Of a DNA stretch of 64,000 bases, positions 1 to 8,735 are shown in pieces. The DNA is taken from assembly GCF_008704795.1 (NCBI RefSeq), contig NZ_CP023690.1:7202501-7266500 (forward strand), given 5' to 3'. The notes under the pieces were generated by a model, which saw only the letters and a program-made list of their open reading frames with translations, had not been told where the DNA came from and did not search any database. Position 1 is the stretch's first letter, and every line of letters starts with the position of its first letter. The translations under genes and the position numbers were made by a program. The stretch comes from Streptomyces spectabilis. GTDB lineage: Bacteria; Actinomycetota; Actinomycetes; Streptomycetales; Streptomycetaceae.

Positions 1-602
1 GTTTCTACCGGATCGTCTTCTTCTTCCCGCAGGTCCTGTCCGTCGCGATCCTCGCCATCCTCTTCAAGGCGGTGTACCGGGGCGACGACTCGGGCCTGAT
101 CAACGGCAGCCTCCAGGCCGTCGGGCTCGGCGACAAGAACAACCCGACGGAGTGGCTGAACGACCCCGACCTGGTCCTGTGGTGCATCGTCTTCGTGATG
201 ATCTGGGCCGGGGCCGGCTTCTACATGGTCCTCTTCTCCGCCGCCATGCAGTCCATCCCGAAGGACATCTACGAGGCCGCGCTCCTCGACGGCGCCGGGC
301 GGGTCCAGACCTTCTTCCGGGTCACGCTCCCGCTGCTCTGGGAGACCATCCAGACGGCCTGGGTGTTCCTCGCGATCCTCTCCATGGACGCGTTCCTGCT
401 GATCTCCACGCTCACCTCGCAGGACTTCGGCGGCGGCCCCGACCACAGCAGCGAGGTCATCTCGACGTACCTGATGCGCAACTTCCAGACGTACAGCAAG
501 AGCGGCTACGCCTGCGCCATGGGCGTCGTGATGCTGCTGCTCACCCTGATCGTGTCCATCGTCACGCTGCGGCTCAGCCGCCGCGAGCGCATCGAGTACT
601 AG
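1..602 (+). CDS. ngcF: Sugar ABC transporter permease, NgcF-like (5' truncated by window edge)
   Basis: Inner-membrane permease of a CUT1-type sugar importer. Only the last 199 codons are present; the frame is open to the left edge. Several hydrophobic segments and the permease EAA loop (EAALLDGAG, about 100 codons before the stop), which contacts the ATPase, are visible. It is followed 15 bp later by a second CUT1 permease and then a ROK regulator. That is the arrangement of ngcEFG-rok7B7, where Ngc takes up N-acetylglucosamine and chitobiose in Streptomyces. The substrate is inferred from this synteny, not from the protein itself. No ATPase gene is adjacent, in line with the shared MsiK-type ATPase known for these importers. 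Confidence 0.85.
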   Translation, partial: FYRIVFFFPQVLSVAILAILFKAVYRGDDSGLINGSLQAVGLGDKNNPTEWLNDPDLVLWCIVFVMIWAGAGFYMVLFSAAMQSIPKDIYEAALLDGAGRVQTFFRVTLPLLWETIQTAWVFLAILSMDAFLLISTLTSQDFGGGPDHSSEVISTYLMRNFQTYSKSGYACAMGVVMLLLTLIVSIVTLRLSRRERIEY

Positions 603-617
603 GGAGGCGCGAGCGAC

Positions 618-1550
618 ATGACGGCTCCCGCGACGCAACCCCCCGTCACCAAGGCCGCCCTGCCCGGGCAGCGCGGCGGCGGACGCGGCGGCCCCGGCCG
701 CCGCGACGGGATGGAGGGCAAGACCCTCAACGCCTTCTCGCACGGCTTCCTGGTCCTGTGGGCGATCATGATCGTCCTGCCGCTCTTCTGGATCCTGCTC
801 GGCAACTTCAAGACCGACTCGCAGATCAAGTCCAGCGCCTGGACCTGGCCGACGGAGTGGACCTTCGACGCCTTCCAGCGCGGCTGGGAGAAGGGCGTGG
901 GCGACTACCTGCTCAACACCCTCATCGTGATGATCTTCTCGGTCCCGCTCACGATGCTGCTCGGCGCCATGGCGGCCTATGTCCTGGCCCGCTACGAGTT
1001 CGTCGGCAACCGGTTCCTGTACTACTTCTTCGTCGCCGGGTCGATGTTCCCGGTGTTCCTCGCGCTCGTCCCGCTGTACTTCATGGTCGACCGCCTGGGC
1101 ATGCTGAACACGTACCAAGGGCTGATCCTCGTGTACGTGGCGTACTCGCTGCCCTTCACCGTGTTCTATCTGTACTCGTTCTTCCGGACGCTGCCCACGG
1201 CCGTGCACGAGGCGGCGGTGATCGACGGCGCCTCGCACACCCGGGTGTTCTTCCAGATCATGGTGCCGATGGCCAAGCCCGGCCTGATCAGCGTCGGGAT
1301 CTTCAACGTGCTCGGCCAGTGGAACCAGTACATCCTGCCGCTGACCCTCATGCAGAAGCAGAGCGGCGGCGACGCGGACCGCTCGATGCTCGCCCAGGGC
1401 CTGGTGAGCCTGATGAACCAGGGGAACTACGAGACCGACCTGCCCGCCCTGTACGCGGGCATGACGATCTCCATGATCCCGGTGTTCGTCGTCTACGTGT
1501 CCTTCCAGCGGCAGGTGCAGTCGGGCCTCACGGTGGCCACCCTCAAATGA
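618..1550 (+). CDS. ngcG: Carbohydrate ABC transporter permease, NgcG-like
   Basis: Second permease subunit (310 aa) of the CUT1 importer. A charged, Gly/Arg-rich N-terminus of about 35 residues precedes six predicted membrane segments. The EAA loop (EAAVIDGASHTRVFF) lies near residue 200. A GGGAGG-type ribosome site sits about 10 bases before the ATG. It is co-transcribed with the preceding permease (15-bp gap) and followed by a 248-bp gap before the ROK regulator. Assignment to N-acetylglucosamine/chitobiose uptake rests on synteny with S. coelicolor ngcEFG (SCO6005-6007 from memory). Any CUT1 oligosaccharide permease would look similar. Confidence 0.85.
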   Translation: MTAPATQPPVTKAALPGQRGGGRGGPGRRDGMEGKTLNAFSHGFLVLWAIMIVLPLFWILLGNFKTDSQIKSSAWTWPTEWTFDAFQRGWEKGVGDYLLNTLIVMIFSVPLTMLLGAMAAYVLARYEFVGNRFLYYFFVAGSMFPVFLALVPLYFMVDRLGMLNTYQGLILVYVAYSLPFTVFYLYSFFRTLPTAVHEAAVIDGASHTRVFFQIMVPMAKPGLISVGIFNVLGQWNQYILPLTLMQKQSGGDADRSMLAQGLVSLMNQGNYETDLPALYAGMTISMIPVFVVYVSFQRQVQSGLTVATLK

Positions 1551-1696
1551 GCCCCGGCGCCCGGCGGCGTCAACCCATCAAGTGAAGACGGTGCCCCGTG
1601 CGCGGGCCGGGGCCGGACGGAGGGGTGTGACCTCGGCGTCCGGTCACGGCCCGCTCGCGTACCCTCGACAGGCGCCCTGAGCAGCCCTGGATTTCC

Positions 1697-1710
1697 GTCA
1701 AGGACTTGAC
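1697..1710. promoter_or_regulatory. Perfect palindrome in the rok7B7 promoter region
   Basis: GTCAAG-GA-CTTGAC is a perfect 6+6 bp inverted repeat about 90 bp before the regulator start. Its CTTGAC half is repeated in the xylF promoter at 3040-3045. It could be an autoregulatory operator or overlap a -35 element (TTGACT). No binding data are available here. Confidence 0.4.
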
Positions 1711-1798
1711 TGAGGTAACACCTTCAGCAGAGCTTGGAGTTCACAACTTGTACGGGCGGCGAGGGAGCCGTCCGCCATAGGCGGGAGTGGATGAGTCG

Positions 1799-2998
1799 AT
1801 GGAGACTCCGGGGTCGCAGTCGTCACTGCACCGAGCAAACCTCGAGCGGGTCGTGCGCGCGGTACGGCTCGCGGGATCACTCACGCAGGCGGAGATCGCC
1901 AGGACGACGGGCCTGTCCGCCGCGACCGTGTCGAACATCGTCCGGGAGCTGAAGGACGGCGGCACCGTCGAGGTCACGCCCACGTCGGCGGGCGGCCGCC
2001 GGGCCCGCAGCGTCTCGCTCAGCGGCGACGCGGGCATGGTCATCGGCGTCGACTTCGGCCACACCCACCTGCGCGTGGCGCTCGGCAACCTGGCCCACAA
2101 GGTGCTCGCCGAGCAGGCCGAGCCGCTGGACGTGGACGCCTCCGCCGCGCAGGGCTTCGACCGGGCCGAGCGCCTGGTCGGCCAGCTGATCGAGCGGGCG
2201 GGCGTGGACCGGAGCAAGGTCGCGGGCGTCGGGCTCGGCGTGCCCGGGCCCATCGACGTGGAGTCCGGCACCCTCGGCTCCACCTCGATCCTGCCGGGCT
2301 GGGCGGGCACCAGGCCCGCCGAGGAGCTCAAGGAGCGCCTCGGCGTGCCCGTGCACGTGGACAACGACGCCAACCTGGGCGCCCTCGGCGAGCTGGTCTG
2401 GGGCAGCGGCAAGGGCGTCAGGGACCTCGCGTACATCAAGGTCGCGAGCGGTGTCGGCGCCGGCCTTGTGATCAGCGGCCGGATCTACCGCGGCCCCGGC
2501 GGCACGGCGGGCGAGATCGGGCACATCACCCTGGACGAGTCGGGGCCCGTCTGCCGCTGCGGCAACCGCGGCTGCCTGGAGACCTTCGCCGCCGCGCGCT
2601 ATGTGCTCCCGCTGCTCCAGTCCAGCCACGGCACCGATCTGACCATGGAGGGCGTGGTCGCCCTCGCCCGCGACGGCGACCCGGGCTGCCGCCGGGTGAT
2701 CGCCGACGTCGGGCGGCACATCGGCAGCGGTGTCGCGAACCTCTGCAACCTCCTGAACCCCAGCCGGGTCGTCCTCGGCGGCGCCCTCGCGGAGGCCGGG
2801 GAGCTGGTGCTCGGGCCCATCCGAGAGTCGGTCGGGCGGTACGCCATCCCGAGCGCGGCCCGTCAACTGTCCGTGCTTCCCGGGGCACTTGGCTCGCGCG
2901 CCGAGGTGCTCGGCGCCCTCGCCCTCGCACTCAGCGAGATGGGGGATTCGACGCTTTTGGACGGGTCGCTCCCGACGGCGACACCTGCCTTCACTTAG
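1799..2998 (+). CDS. rok7B7: ROK-family transcriptional regulator Rok7B7
   Basis: DNA-binding repressor/activator of 399 aa. There is an N-terminal winged HTH (about residues 29-52, LTQAEIARTTGLSAATVSN) and a ROK sugar-kinase-like domain. That domain has a nucleotide/sugar motif (DNDANLGALGE, 188-198) and the zinc-binding ROK signature (CRCGNRGCLE, from residue 252). In Streptomyces, Rok7B7 links pentose uptake, carbon catabolite repression, antibiotic production and development, and controls the adjacent xylFGH genes. The ATG at 1799 is preferred because GGGAG lies about 11 bases upstream; an in-frame GTG at 1787 has no ribosome site. Flanking by ngcFG and xylFGH supports the identification. 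Confidence 0.9.
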   Translation: METPGSQSSLHRANLERVVRAVRLAGSLTQAEIARTTGLSAATVSNIVRELKDGGTVEVTPTSAGGRRARSVSLSGDAGMVIGVDFGHTHLRVALGNLAHKVLAEQAEPLDVDASAAQGFDRAERLVGQLIERAGVDRSKVAGVGLGVPGPIDVESGTLGSTSILPGWAGTRPAEELKERLGVPVHVDNDANLGALGELVWGSGKGVRDLAYIKVASGVGAGLVISGRIYRGPGGTAGEIGHITLDESGPVCRCGNRGCLETFAAARYVLPLLQSSHGTDLTMEGVVALARDGDPGCRRVIADVGRHIGSGVANLCNLLNPSRVVLGGALAEAGELVLGPIRESVGRYAIPSAARQLSVLPGALGSRAEVLGALALALSEMGDSTLLDGSLPTATPAFT

Positions 2999-3032
2999 AT
3001 AACGCATGGCACCGTTGTCATCTCGTTAAGGA

Positions 3033-3045
3033 TTTACTCCTTGAC
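3033..3045 (+). promoter_or_regulatory. Rok7B7-type operator upstream of xylF
   Basis: TTTACTCCTTGAC matches every position of the degenerate 13-bp motif TTKAMKHSTTSAV that I recall being reported for Rok7B7 in S. avermitilis. It lies about 75 bp before the xylF start. It also overlaps an AAGGA-N5-TCCTT inverted repeat (3028-3042). The motif is recalled, not looked up. Confidence 0.5.
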
Positions 3046-3120
3046 GCGTGTCGGGTGGCCGAGTTGACTTCGAGCCACCTCGGCCGCAACGACGCGGCCA
3101 CGTCAGGGAGGCACCCCCAA

Positions 3121-4221
3121 ATGAATGCATGGACGCGCCGCGTCGTCATAGGCACCGCGACCCTTTCCATGGCCGTCACCCTCGCCGCCTGCGGCGAGGC
3201 CGGAGGCGGCGATGACGACAAGGGAAGCGGCGGCGACGGAAAGACCATTGGTCTGCTCCTTCCCGAGAACAAGACCACGCGTTATGAGACCTTCGACCGT
3301 CCGATCATGGAGGCGAAGATCAAGTCGCTGTGCGGCGACTGCGAGATCAAGTACAACAACGCCGCGCAGGACATCGAGAACCAGAAGAAGCAATTCGACG
3401 CGCTCATTACGCAGGGCGTCAAGGTCATCATTCTGGATTCCGTGGACTACAAGTCCACGAAGAGCTGGATCGAGCGCGCCGACAAGGAGGGCGTCAAGGT
3501 CGTCGCGTACGACCGACTGGCCGAGGGCCCGCTGTCCGCGTACGTCAGCTACGACAACGAGAAGATCGGCCGCCTCCAGGGCGGTGCCCTGGTCAAGGCC
3601 CTCGGGTCCAAGGCCAAGGACTCCAACGTCGTCATGATCAACGGCTCGCCGACCGACCCGAACGCCCCGTTCTTCAAGAAGGGCGCCCACTCGGTGCTCG
3701 ACAAGAACGTGAAGAAGGTCGTCTACGAGCAGGACATCCCCGACTGGTCGCCCGACGAGGCCAACAAGAAGATGGCCACCGCCATCGACAAGCTCGGCAA
3801 GGACGGCTTCGACGGCGTCTACTCCGCCAACGACGGCATGGCCGGCGGCATCATCACCGCCCTCAAGCAGCGCGGCATCAACGTCCCCGTCGGCGGCCAG
3901 GACGCCGAACTCGCGGGCATCCAGCGGCTGCTGAGCGGCGAGCAGGACTTCACGATCTACAAGCAGATCAAGCCGGAGGCCGAGACCACCGCCGAGATCG
4001 CGGTGCGCCTGCTCAAGGGCAAGAAGATCGACGACCTCATCGACCGCAAGGTCGACTCCCTGAGCGGCGACTACAAGGGCATCCCCGCCAAGCTCTACGA
4101 CGCCCAGGCGATCACCAAGAACGACGTGGCCGGCACGATCGTCAAGGACAAGGTCTACAAGGCGAGCGAGATCTGCACCAAGCAGTTCAAGGCCGCCTGC
4201 GACGAGGCCGGGATCAAGTAA
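3121..4221 (+). CDS. xylF: Xylose ABC transporter substrate-binding lipoprotein XylF
   Basis: Periplasmic-binding-protein-type lipoprotein (366 aa) of the RbsB/XylF family that captures D-xylose at the outer face of the membrane. A signal peptide with a twin-Arg start (TRRVV) ends in the lipobox LAAC with Cys24 as the lipidation site. A short Gly/Asp linker then leads into the two-lobed type I binding domain. The ATG is chosen because AGGGAGG lies 9 bases upstream and because it gives a normal signal peptide; upstream in-frame starts would bury it. It heads the xylFGH operon, probably under Rok7B7 control. A hairpin follows the gene and may raise its level relative to xylG and xylH. Confidence 0.9.
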   Translation: MNAWTRRVVIGTATLSMAVTLAACGEAGGGDDDKGSGGDGKTIGLLLPENKTTRYETFDRPIMEAKIKSLCGDCEIKYNNAAQDIENQKKQFDALITQGVKVIILDSVDYKSTKSWIERADKEGVKVVAYDRLAEGPLSAYVSYDNEKIGRLQGGALVKALGSKAKDSNVVMINGSPTDPNAPFFKKGAHSVLDKNVKKVVYEQDIPDWSPDEANKKMATAIDKLGKDGFDGVYSANDGMAGGIITALKQRGINVPVGGQDAELAGIQRLLSGEQDFTIYKQIKPEAETTAEIAVRLLKGKKIDDLIDRKVDSLSGDYKGIPAKLYDAQAITKNDVAGTIVKDKVYKASEICTKQFKAACDEAGIK

Positions 4222-4239
4222 CCCCGGCCGTTCCCCGGC

Positions 4240-4266
4240 GCCGGTGCCCGGAGCGCGGGCACCGGC
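4240..4266 (+). other. Intercistronic stem-loop between xylF and xylG
   Basis: An 11-bp perfect stem (GCCGGTGCCCG / CGGGCACCGGC) with a 5-base loop. No U-tract follows. The position just after a binding-protein gene is typical of hairpins that stabilise the upstream mRNA or partly terminate transcription. Confidence 0.6.
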
Positions 4267-4329
4267 ACCCCCCTTGTCCTTCAGCGATTCACCATCCCCG
4301 CCGGTCAGGCGGCGAAGGAGATGATTCAC

Positions 4330-5115
4330 GTGTCCGCTACGCCCGTGCTGGCGTTGCGCGGGGTCTCCAAGCGGTTCGGCGCCGTCCAGGCGCTCACGGA
4401 CGTAGACCTCGAGATCCACACCGGTGAGGTGGTCGCCCTCGTCGGCGACAACGGCGCCGGAAAGTCCACGCTCGTCAAGACCATCTCAGGCGTGCACCCC
4501 ATCGACGAGGGCGCCATCGAGTGGGAGGGCCGCGAGGTCCGCGTCGGCCGTCCCCACGACGCCCAGAACCTCGGCGTCGCCACCGTCTACCAGGACCTCG
4601 CCCTCTGCGACAACCTCGACGTCGTCGCCAATCTGTTCCTCGGCAGCGAGCTGAAGAGCGCGAGCGTCCTCGACGAGATCAGGATGGAGAAGCGCGCCCG
4701 GGAGCTCCTGGAGACCCTCTCCATCCGCATCCCGAGCGTCCGCATCCCCATTGCCGCCCTCTCCGGCGGCCAGCGGCAGGTCGTCGCCATCGCCCGCGCC
4801 CTCGTCGGCGACCCCAAGGTGGTCATCCTCGACGAGCCCACCGCCGCCCTCGGCGTCGAGCAGACCGCGCAGGTCCTCGACCTGGTGGAGCGGCTGCGCG
4901 AGCGCGGCCACGGCGTCATCCTCATCAGCCACAACATGGCCGACGTGCGCGCCGTCGCCGACCGCGTCGCGGTGCTCAGGCTCGGCCGCAACAACGGCGT
5001 CTTCGACGTCGCCGACACCTCCCCCGAAGAGATCATCGCCGCCATCACCGGCGCCACGGACAACGCCGTGACCCGCCGCCGGGCGCGTACCGCCACGAAG
5101 GAGGACGCGAAGTGA
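4330..5115 (+). CDS. xylG: Xylose ABC transporter ATP-binding protein XylG (single domain)
   Basis: ATPase that powers the xylose importer at the cytoplasmic face. About 261 aa with Walker A (GDNGAGKST), Q-loop (VYQD), ABC signature (LSGGQRQ), Walker B (VVILDEPTAAL) and the H-loop (ISHN). The GTG at 4330 is preferred: AAGGAG ends 9 bases before it but directly abuts the in-frame ATG at 4321. Enteric XylG/RbsA proteins are about 500 aa with two fused nucleotide-binding domains. This one has a single domain, so it presumably works as a dimer. It overlaps xylH by 4 bp (GTGA). Confidence 0.9.
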   Translation: MSATPVLALRGVSKRFGAVQALTDVDLEIHTGEVVALVGDNGAGKSTLVKTISGVHPIDEGAIEWEGREVRVGRPHDAQNLGVATVYQDLALCDNLDVVANLFLGSELKSASVLDEIRMEKRARELLETLSIRIPSVRIPIAALSGGQRQVVAIARALVGDPKVVILDEPTAALGVEQTAQVLDLVERLRERGHGVILISHNMADVRAVADRVAVLRLGRNNGVFDVADTSPEEIIAAITGATDNAVTRRRARTATKEDAK

Positions 5116-6413
5116 GCGACCTCGCCAAGACCCCCACCGACAAGCCCGCGGCGCCCGTGGACGCCGAGCCGTCCGCGGCCCCCGCCGCGGCCGTCGACCC
5201 CCGCCTCCTCGTGCGCGAGCAGGGCTTCGCCGGGTACTGGACGGAGTTCCTGCGCAAGGTGCGCGGCGGTGAGCTCGGCTCGCTGCCCGTCGTCGTGGGC
5301 CTGATCGTCATCGCCCTGGTCTTCCAGCTGCAGAACGACAAGTTCCTGTCCGCCTCCAGCCTCGCCAACATCGCCGTCTTCGCCTCCGGCGTCGGCATCA
5401 TGTCCGTCGGCATCGTCTTCGTGCTGCTGCTCGGCGAGATCGACCTGTCCGTCGGCTCCGTCGCGGGCGTCGCCGCCGCCGTCTGGGCGGTGCTCAGCGT
5501 GAACCACGGCTGGGGCGACTGGCTGTCGGTGGTCACCGCCGTCGCCTGCGGCGCGGTCATCGGCGCCCTGCACGGCGTCTTCTTCGCCAAGGTCGGCGTC
5601 CCCGCCTTCGTCGTCACCCTCGCCGGATTCCTCGGCTGGAGCGGTCTGCAGATCTGGCTGATGGGCAAGGAGGGCAGCATCAACACGCCCACCGGCTCCG
5701 TCGTCGAGGACCTGACCGCGCACTTCTTCGCCGACAAGGCCGCCGCCTACGGGCTCGCGCTCGTCGCCGTGTTGCTGTACGGGGCCGCGCAGCTGCTCGA
5801 CTCCAAGCGCCGCAAGGCCGCGGGCCTGCCCTCGCGGCCGCTCAGCGAGGTCCTGCTGCGCACCGGCGTGCTCGCGGTCCTGTGCTTCGTCGTCGCGTAC
5901 TTCCTGAACGAGCCGTCGGGCGCCCGCGGCCTGCCGCTGGCCCTGGTGCTCTTCCTGGCCGTGCTCGTCATCGCGGACTTCGTGGTCCGCCGCACCACCT
6001 TCGGCCGCCAGGTCTTCGCGGTCGGCGGCAACGCGGAGGCCGCGCGCCGCGCGGGCATCAACGTCGACCGCGTACGGATCACCGTCTTCGCGATCTCCGG
6101 CATGCTCGCCGCCTTCGGCGGCCTCTTCATCGCGAGCCTGTCCGGCGGTGCCACCAAGAGCCTCGGCAGCGGCAACACCCTGATGATCGTCATCGCGGCG
6201 GCCGTCATCGGCGGCACCAGCCTCTTCGGCGGCCGCGGCAAGATCTGGTCCGCGCTGCTCGGCATGCTCGTGATCCAGTCGATCCAGCAGGGTCTGAACC
6301 TGGAAGGCATGGCGAGTGAGATCCAGTACATGATCACCGGTGCGGTGCTGCTCGCCGCCGTCGTGATCGACTCGGTCTCCCGGCGCACCCAGAAGTCCGC
6401 GGGCCGCGCCTGA
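5112..6413 (+). CDS. xylH: Xylose ABC transporter permease XylH
   Basis: Membrane subunit (433 aa) of the CUT2/branched-chain-type permease family. A cytoplasmic N-terminus of about 60 residues, rich in Ala/Pro, precedes roughly ten membrane segments. The family signature GEIDLSVGSVAG is in the third to fourth segment region. The GTG start overlaps the xylG stop, indicating translational coupling. Fits a XylF-XylG-XylH pentose importer. Ribose or galactose specificity cannot be excluded by sequence alone, but the Rok7B7 neighbour favours xylose. Confidence 0.9.
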   Translation: MSDLAKTPTDKPAAPVDAEPSAAPAAAVDPRLLVREQGFAGYWTEFLRKVRGGELGSLPVVVGLIVIALVFQLQNDKFLSASSLANIAVFASGVGIMSVGIVFVLLLGEIDLSVGSVAGVAAAVWAVLSVNHGWGDWLSVVTAVACGAVIGALHGVFFAKVGVPAFVVTLAGFLGWSGLQIWLMGKEGSINTPTGSVVEDLTAHFFADKAAAYGLALVAVLLYGAAQLLDSKRRKAAGLPSRPLSEVLLRTGVLAVLCFVVAYFLNEPSGARGLPLALVLFLAVLVIADFVVRRTTFGRQVFAVGGNAEAARRAGINVDRVRITVFAISGMLAAFGGLFIASLSGGATKSLGSGNTLMIVIAAAVIGGTSLFGGRGKIWSALLGMLVIQSIQQGLNLEGMASEIQYMITGAVLLAAVVIDSVSRRTQKSAGRA

Positions 6414-6416
6414 TCA

Positions 6417-6467
6417 GACAGCCCCGTGCCCGGTACCGGCCCCTCCGGTACCGGGCACGGGGCTGTC
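6417..6467 (+). terminator. Strong intrinsic-type terminator after xylH
   Basis: Perfect 23-bp stem (6417-6439 with 6445-6467) and a 5-base loop, starting 3 bases after the xylH stop. No U-tract, as is usual for Streptomyces hairpins. Confidence 0.85.
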
Positions 6468-6649
6468 CGTCATCTGTTCGCTGAATAGAACGTTCGTTTC
6501 AGTCCGGACCAGGTGTTCCCGGCGATTTACGGCCGATCGCGTGACGTAGGACTCCTGGCCCGGACTCCGTCGTCAACGGCGGAACATTAGACTCGACAGG
6601 CCCGGCAATGCTCGAACAGCGCTACACGCTCTACTGCAAGGAGGCACGG

Positions 6650-8578
6650 GTGCCGCTGCTGACCCGCATCACGGGACCGCGCGATCTGGACCGGCTCAGC
6701 CCGGAGCAGCTGAACCAGCTGGCCACCGAGATCCGCGGCTTCCTCGTCGACGCAGTCTCCAAGACCGGCGGCCACCTCGGCCCCAACCTCGGCGTCGTCG
6801 AGCTGACCATCGCCCTGCACCGCGTCTTCGACTCGCCGCGGGACAAGGTCCTGTGGGACACCGGCCACCAGGCCTATGTCCACAAGCTGCTCACCGGCCG
6901 CCAGGACTTCGAAGGACTGCGCGGCAAGGGCGGCCTGTCCGGCTACCCCTCGCGCGCCGAGTCCGACCACGACGTGATCGAGAACAGCCACGCCTCCACC
7001 GTCCTCGGCTGGGCCGACGGCATCGCGAAGGCCAACGAGGTCCTCAAGAAGGACGACCACGTCGTCGCCGTCATCGGTGACGGCGCCCTCACCGGCGGCA
7101 TGGCCTGGGAGGCGCTGAACAACATCGCCGCCGCCAAGGACCGCCCGCTGGTCATCGTCGTCAACGACAACGAGCGTTCCTACGCCCCCACCATCGGCGG
7201 TCTCGCCAACCACCTGGCCACCCTGCGCACCACCGACGGCTACGAGCGCTTCCTGGCCCGCGGCAAGGACCTCCTGGAGCGCACCCCCGTCGTAGGCAAG
7301 CCGCTGTACGAGACGCTGCACGGCGCGAAGAAGGGCCTGAAGGACTTCATCGCCCCGCAGGGCATGTTCGAGGACCTCGGCCTGAAGTACGTCGGCCCCA
7401 TCGACGGCCACGACATGGAGGCCCTGGAGTCCGCGCTCGCCCGCGCCAAGCGCTTCAACGGCCCGGTCATCGTGCACTGCATCACCGAGAAGGGCCGCGG
7501 CTACAAGCCCGCCGAGCAGGACGAGGCCGACCACTTCCACGGCATCGGCCCCATCCACCCCGACACCGGTCTGCCCATCGCGGCCGGCGGCATGGACTGG
7601 ACGTCCGTCTTCGGCGAGGAGATGGTCAAGCTCGGCCGCGAGCGCGAGGACATCGTGGCGATCACCGCCGCCATGCTCCAGCCCGTGGGCCTGAAGGGCT
7701 TCGCCGAGGAGTTCCCCGACCGCGTCTACGACGTCGGCATCGCCGAGCAGCACGCGGCCGTGTCCGCCGCGGGGCTCGCCACCGGCGGGCTCCACCCGGT
7801 CTTCGCCGTCTACGCCACCTTCCTCAACCGCGCCTTCGACCAGCTCCTGATGGACGTGGCCCTGCACAAGTGCGGCGTCACCTTCGTCCTGGACCGCGCG
7901 GGCGTCACCGGCACGGACGGTGCCTCGCACAACGGCATGTGGGACATGTCGATCCTCCAGTGCGTGCCCACGCTGCGCATCGCCGCGCCGCGCGACGCCG
8001 ACCAGGTCCGCCTCCAGCTGCGCGAGGCCGTCGAGGTCGACGACGCCCCGACCGTCGTGCGCTACTCCAAGGGCGCCGTCGGCCCGGCCGTCAAGGCCGT
8101 CGCCCGCGTCGGCGGCATGGACGTGCTGCGCCGCCCGGACGCGCCCAGGCCCGACGTGCTCCTGGTCTCCGTCGGGGCCCTCGCCCCGATGTGTCTGGAG
8201 ATCGCCGACCTGCTCGACAAGCAGGGCATCTCCACGACCGTGGTCGACCCGCGCTGGGTCAAGCCGGTCGACGAGGCGATGGCGCCGCTGGCGGAGCAGC
8301 ACCGGGTCGTCGTCACCGTCGAGGACAACTCCCGTGCCGGGGGCGTCGGTTCGGCGATCTCGCAGGCGCTGCGGGACGCGGGCGTGGACGTGCCGCTGCG
8401 CGACTTCGGCATCCCGCCGCGCTTCCTCGACCACGCGTCGCGCAAGGAGGTCATGGCCGAGATCGGGCTGACCGCGCCGGACATCGCCCGTCAGGTCACC
8501 GGCCTCGTCGCCAAGCTCGACGGGCGCGTCGAGCGCGGCCGCGCGGCCGTGGACTCCGTCGAGCCCGTCCGCGACTGA
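6650..8578 (+). CDS. dxs: 1-deoxy-D-xylulose-5-phosphate synthase
   Basis: Thiamine-diphosphate enzyme (642 aa) that condenses pyruvate and glyceraldehyde-3-phosphate, the first step of the MEP isoprenoid pathway. Visible are the conserved [12 protein letters not shown] segment near the N-terminus, the ThDP-binding [16 protein letters not shown], the substrate region [15 protein letters not shown] in the pyrimidine-binding domain, and a C-terminal transketolase domain. GTG 6650 is chosen because AAGGAGG ends 5 bases upstream and the product begins [14 protein letters not shown] as in other actinobacterial Dxs proteins; the in-frame ATG at 6608 lacks a ribosome site. Monocistronic between two hairpins. 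Confidence 0.95.
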   Translation: MPLLTRITGPRDLDRLSPEQLNQLATEIRGFLVDAVSKTGGHLGPNLGVVELTIALHRVFDSPRDKVLWDTGHQAYVHKLLTGRQDFEGLRGKGGLSGYPSRAESDHDVIENSHASTVLGWADGIAKANEVLKKDDHVVAVIGDGALTGGMAWEALNNIAAAKDRPLVIVVNDNERSYAPTIGGLANHLATLRTTDGYERFLARGKDLLERTPVVGKPLYETLHGAKKGLKDFIAPQGMFEDLGLKYVGPIDGHDMEALESALARAKRFNGPVIVHCITEKGRGYKPAEQDEADHFHGIGPIHPDTGLPIAAGGMDWTSVFGEEMVKLGREREDIVAITAAMLQPVGLKGFAEEFPDRVYDVGIAEQHAAVSAAGLATGGLHPVFAVYATFLNRAFDQLLMDVALHKCGVTFVLDRAGVTGTDGASHNGMWDMSILQCVPTLRIAAPRDADQVRLQLREAVEVDDAPTVVRYSKGAVGPAVKAVARVGGMDVLRRPDAPRPDVLLVSVGALAPMCLEIADLLDKQGISTTVVDPRWVKPVDEAMAPLAEQHRVVVTVEDNSRAGGVGSAISQALRDAGVDVPLRDFGIPPRFLDHASRKEVMAEIGLTAPDIARQVTGLVAKLDGRVERGRAAVDSVEPVRD

Positions 8579-8584
8579 CCCGCC

Positions 8585-8615
8585 CGGGCGGGTGGGCCAT
8601 CACCCCACCCGCCCG
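8585..8615 (+). terminator. Terminator hairpin after dxs
   Basis: 12-bp perfect stem CGGGCGGGTGGG / CCCACCCGCCCG with a 7-base loop, 6 bases after the dxs stop. Confidence 0.8.
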
Positions 8616-8735
8616 GTGAACCACCCGGACAGCCGCAGGTTTCGGGTCCCTTCGCGTGAATCGGCCCGCGCCGGGGCACTCGGAGTACCTCCCCTCTCGA
8701 AGATGTCGAACACGACTCGCGTGGGAGGTACGCCA

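Noticed and set aside
1551..3120. DasR operator near the amino-sugar transporter genes
   Set aside because: No sequence close to the palindromic TGGTCTAGACCA-type site was found in the visible promoters; the ngc promoter lies outside the window.
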